NCBI RefSeq assembly: GCF_008274215.1 | Contig: NZ_VTPS01000010.1 | Coordinates: 1-64,000 of the forward strand | DNA length: 64,000 nt | From: Calorimonas adulescens | Lineage (GTDB): Bacteria > Bacillota > Thermoanaerobacteria > Thermoanaerobacterales > UBA4877 | Reading direction: 5' to 3' | Part shown: piece after piece, positions 63,320 through 64,000 of the stretch | How positions within the stretch are numbered: position 1 is the first letter of the stretch | Layout: the number at the start of each line of letters is the position of its first letter | Position numbers and translations under genes: made by a program | The notes under the pieces: model-generated | The model's input: the letters and a program-made list of their open reading frames with translations, nothing else | Told to the model about the DNA's origin: nothing | The model's database searches: none

Positions 63320-64000
63320 TGAGGATGTCAAGGCAGTTAAGGACCTCATTAGACTTGGCAAAGAAAAAGGGTCGCTTACCTTCAATGAGATTAATGATGT
63401 ACTGTCCCATGTAGAGTTAAATTCAGACCAGATTGATAAAATATATGACTCATTGGAATCTATGGGTATAGATATAATTAATGATGTGGACCTGAATTCA
63501 TCAGTTGATTTTGATGATGTATCTTTAGAAGATTTGTCATCACTGGAGGAAGTATCACCAGAGGAAGAGCTGGATCTTTCAATACCCGAAGGTATAAGCG
63601 TTGATGATCCTGTACGAATGTATTTAAAAGAAATAGGTAAAATACCTCTTCTAACTCCTGAGGAGGAGATAGAACTGGCTAAAAGGATAGAAAAGGGGGA
63701 TGAAGAGGCAAAGAAAAAACTTGCTGAAGCTAACCTGAGGCTTGTGGTAAGTATTGCTAAGAGATACGTTGGCAGGGGAATGTTGTTTTTGGATTTAATA
63801 CAGGAGGGCAACCTGGGCCTGATTAAAGCGGTAGAAAAGTTTGACTATAGGAAAGGATATAAGTTTAGCACATATGCCACATGGTGGATCAGACAGGCTA
63901 TCACCAGGGCTATAGCTGATCAGGCAAGGACCATAAGGATACCTGTCCACATGGTTGAGACAATAAACCGATTAATAAGAGTCTCAAGGTTACTTTTACA
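63306..64000 (+). CDS. rpoD: Primary sigma factor RpoD/SigA (5' part)
   Basis: The first 231 codons of the vegetative sigma factor, cut by the window edge. An acidic region 1.1 is followed by region 1.2 [20 protein letters not shown] and region 2: [40 protein letters not shown] and [20 protein letters not shown], the -10 recognition and core-binding parts. The frame continues with [11 protein letters not shown] to base 64000. GGAGT lies six bases before the ATG. Confidence 0.97.
   Translation, partial: MSENNEDVKAVKDLIRLGKEKGSLTFNEINDVLSHVELNSDQIDKIYDSLESMGIDIINDVDLNSSVDFDDVSLEDLSSLEEVSPEEELDLSIPEGISVDDPVRMYLKEIGKIPLLTPEEEIELAKRIEKGDEEAKKKLAEANLRLVVSIAKRYVGRGMLFLDLIQEGNLGLIKAVEKFDYRKGYKFSTYATWWIRQAITRAIADQARTIRIPVHMVETINRLIRVSRLLL

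Overview
The window comes from a spore-forming, low-to-mid GC clostridial Firmicute, most likely a Thermoanaerobacterales-type anaerobe (inference). It carries gpr, spoIIP, yqfC/yqfD, a Spo0E-like gene and GerMN; T-box, CIRCE and B12/Mn riboswitch control; the Bacillus-like backbone comEC-holA-rpsT-gpr-spoIIP-lepA-hemW-hrcA-grpE-dnaK-dnaJ-prmA-mtaB-rpsU-(nfeD)-floA-yqfC-yqfD-phoH-ybeY-cdd-era-yqzL-recO-glyQS-ccpN-ppsR-dnaG-rpoD; and an anaerobic (cbi) corrin pathway.

Region 1 (about 100-17550) is a tetrapyrrole island. Behind a cobalamin riboswitch and terminator lie a relic of cobS, then cbiX-C-D-E-T-L-F-G-H-J, then hemA-hemC-cobA/hemD-hemB-sirC and, after a 151-base gap, hemL. Together they take glutamyl-tRNA to uroporphyrinogen III, precorrin-2/sirohydrochlorin and on to the cobyrinate stage. 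A second cobalamin riboswitch precedes cbiMNQO, the cobalt ECF importer. The late genes (cbiA, cbiP, cbiB, cobU/T, an intact cobS) are not here. The island is visibly more A-rich than the rest and is bounded by what looks like the start of a transposase at the left edge and a broken 3' end of selB on the right.

Region 2 (17.5-23.5 kb) is mosaic. It holds the frameshifted selB remnant, a GerMN lipoprotein gene, a tRNA-Sec gene with an intact promoter but several stem mismatches, a holin-like gene, a rubredoxin-like mini-protein, a PgpA/YutG-like gene, ilvE, an AlaX-type editing protein, a small unknown gene and a Spo0E-like gene. It ends with a yybP-ykoY manganese riboswitch, now separated from its P-type ATPase by a decayed insertion sequence flanked by 12-base direct repeats.

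Region 3 (23.5-64 kb) is mostly the conserved housekeeping/sporulation backbone: cation ATPase, ECF S component, MBL hydrolase, comEC, holA, rpsT, gpr, spoIIP, lepA, hemW, the CIRCE-controlled heat-shock operon, prmA, mtaB, HIT protein, rpsU, a secreted protein plus a nuclease that look like one gene split at an AT repeat, nfeD-floA, yqfCD-phoH-ybeY-cdd-era-yqzL-recO, T-box-controlled glyQS, ccpN-ppsR, a dGTPase-like gene, dnaG and the start of rpoD, cut by the window edge. A transporter relic broken by a 13-base tandem duplication sits between spoIIP and lepA.

The main theme beyond ordinary annotation is gene decay next to regulatory elements that survive: a selenocysteine locus, cobS behind its riboswitch, a Mn riboswitch cut from its target, and an amino-acid exchanger relic. 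No CRISPR array, rRNA gene or intact prophage was seen.
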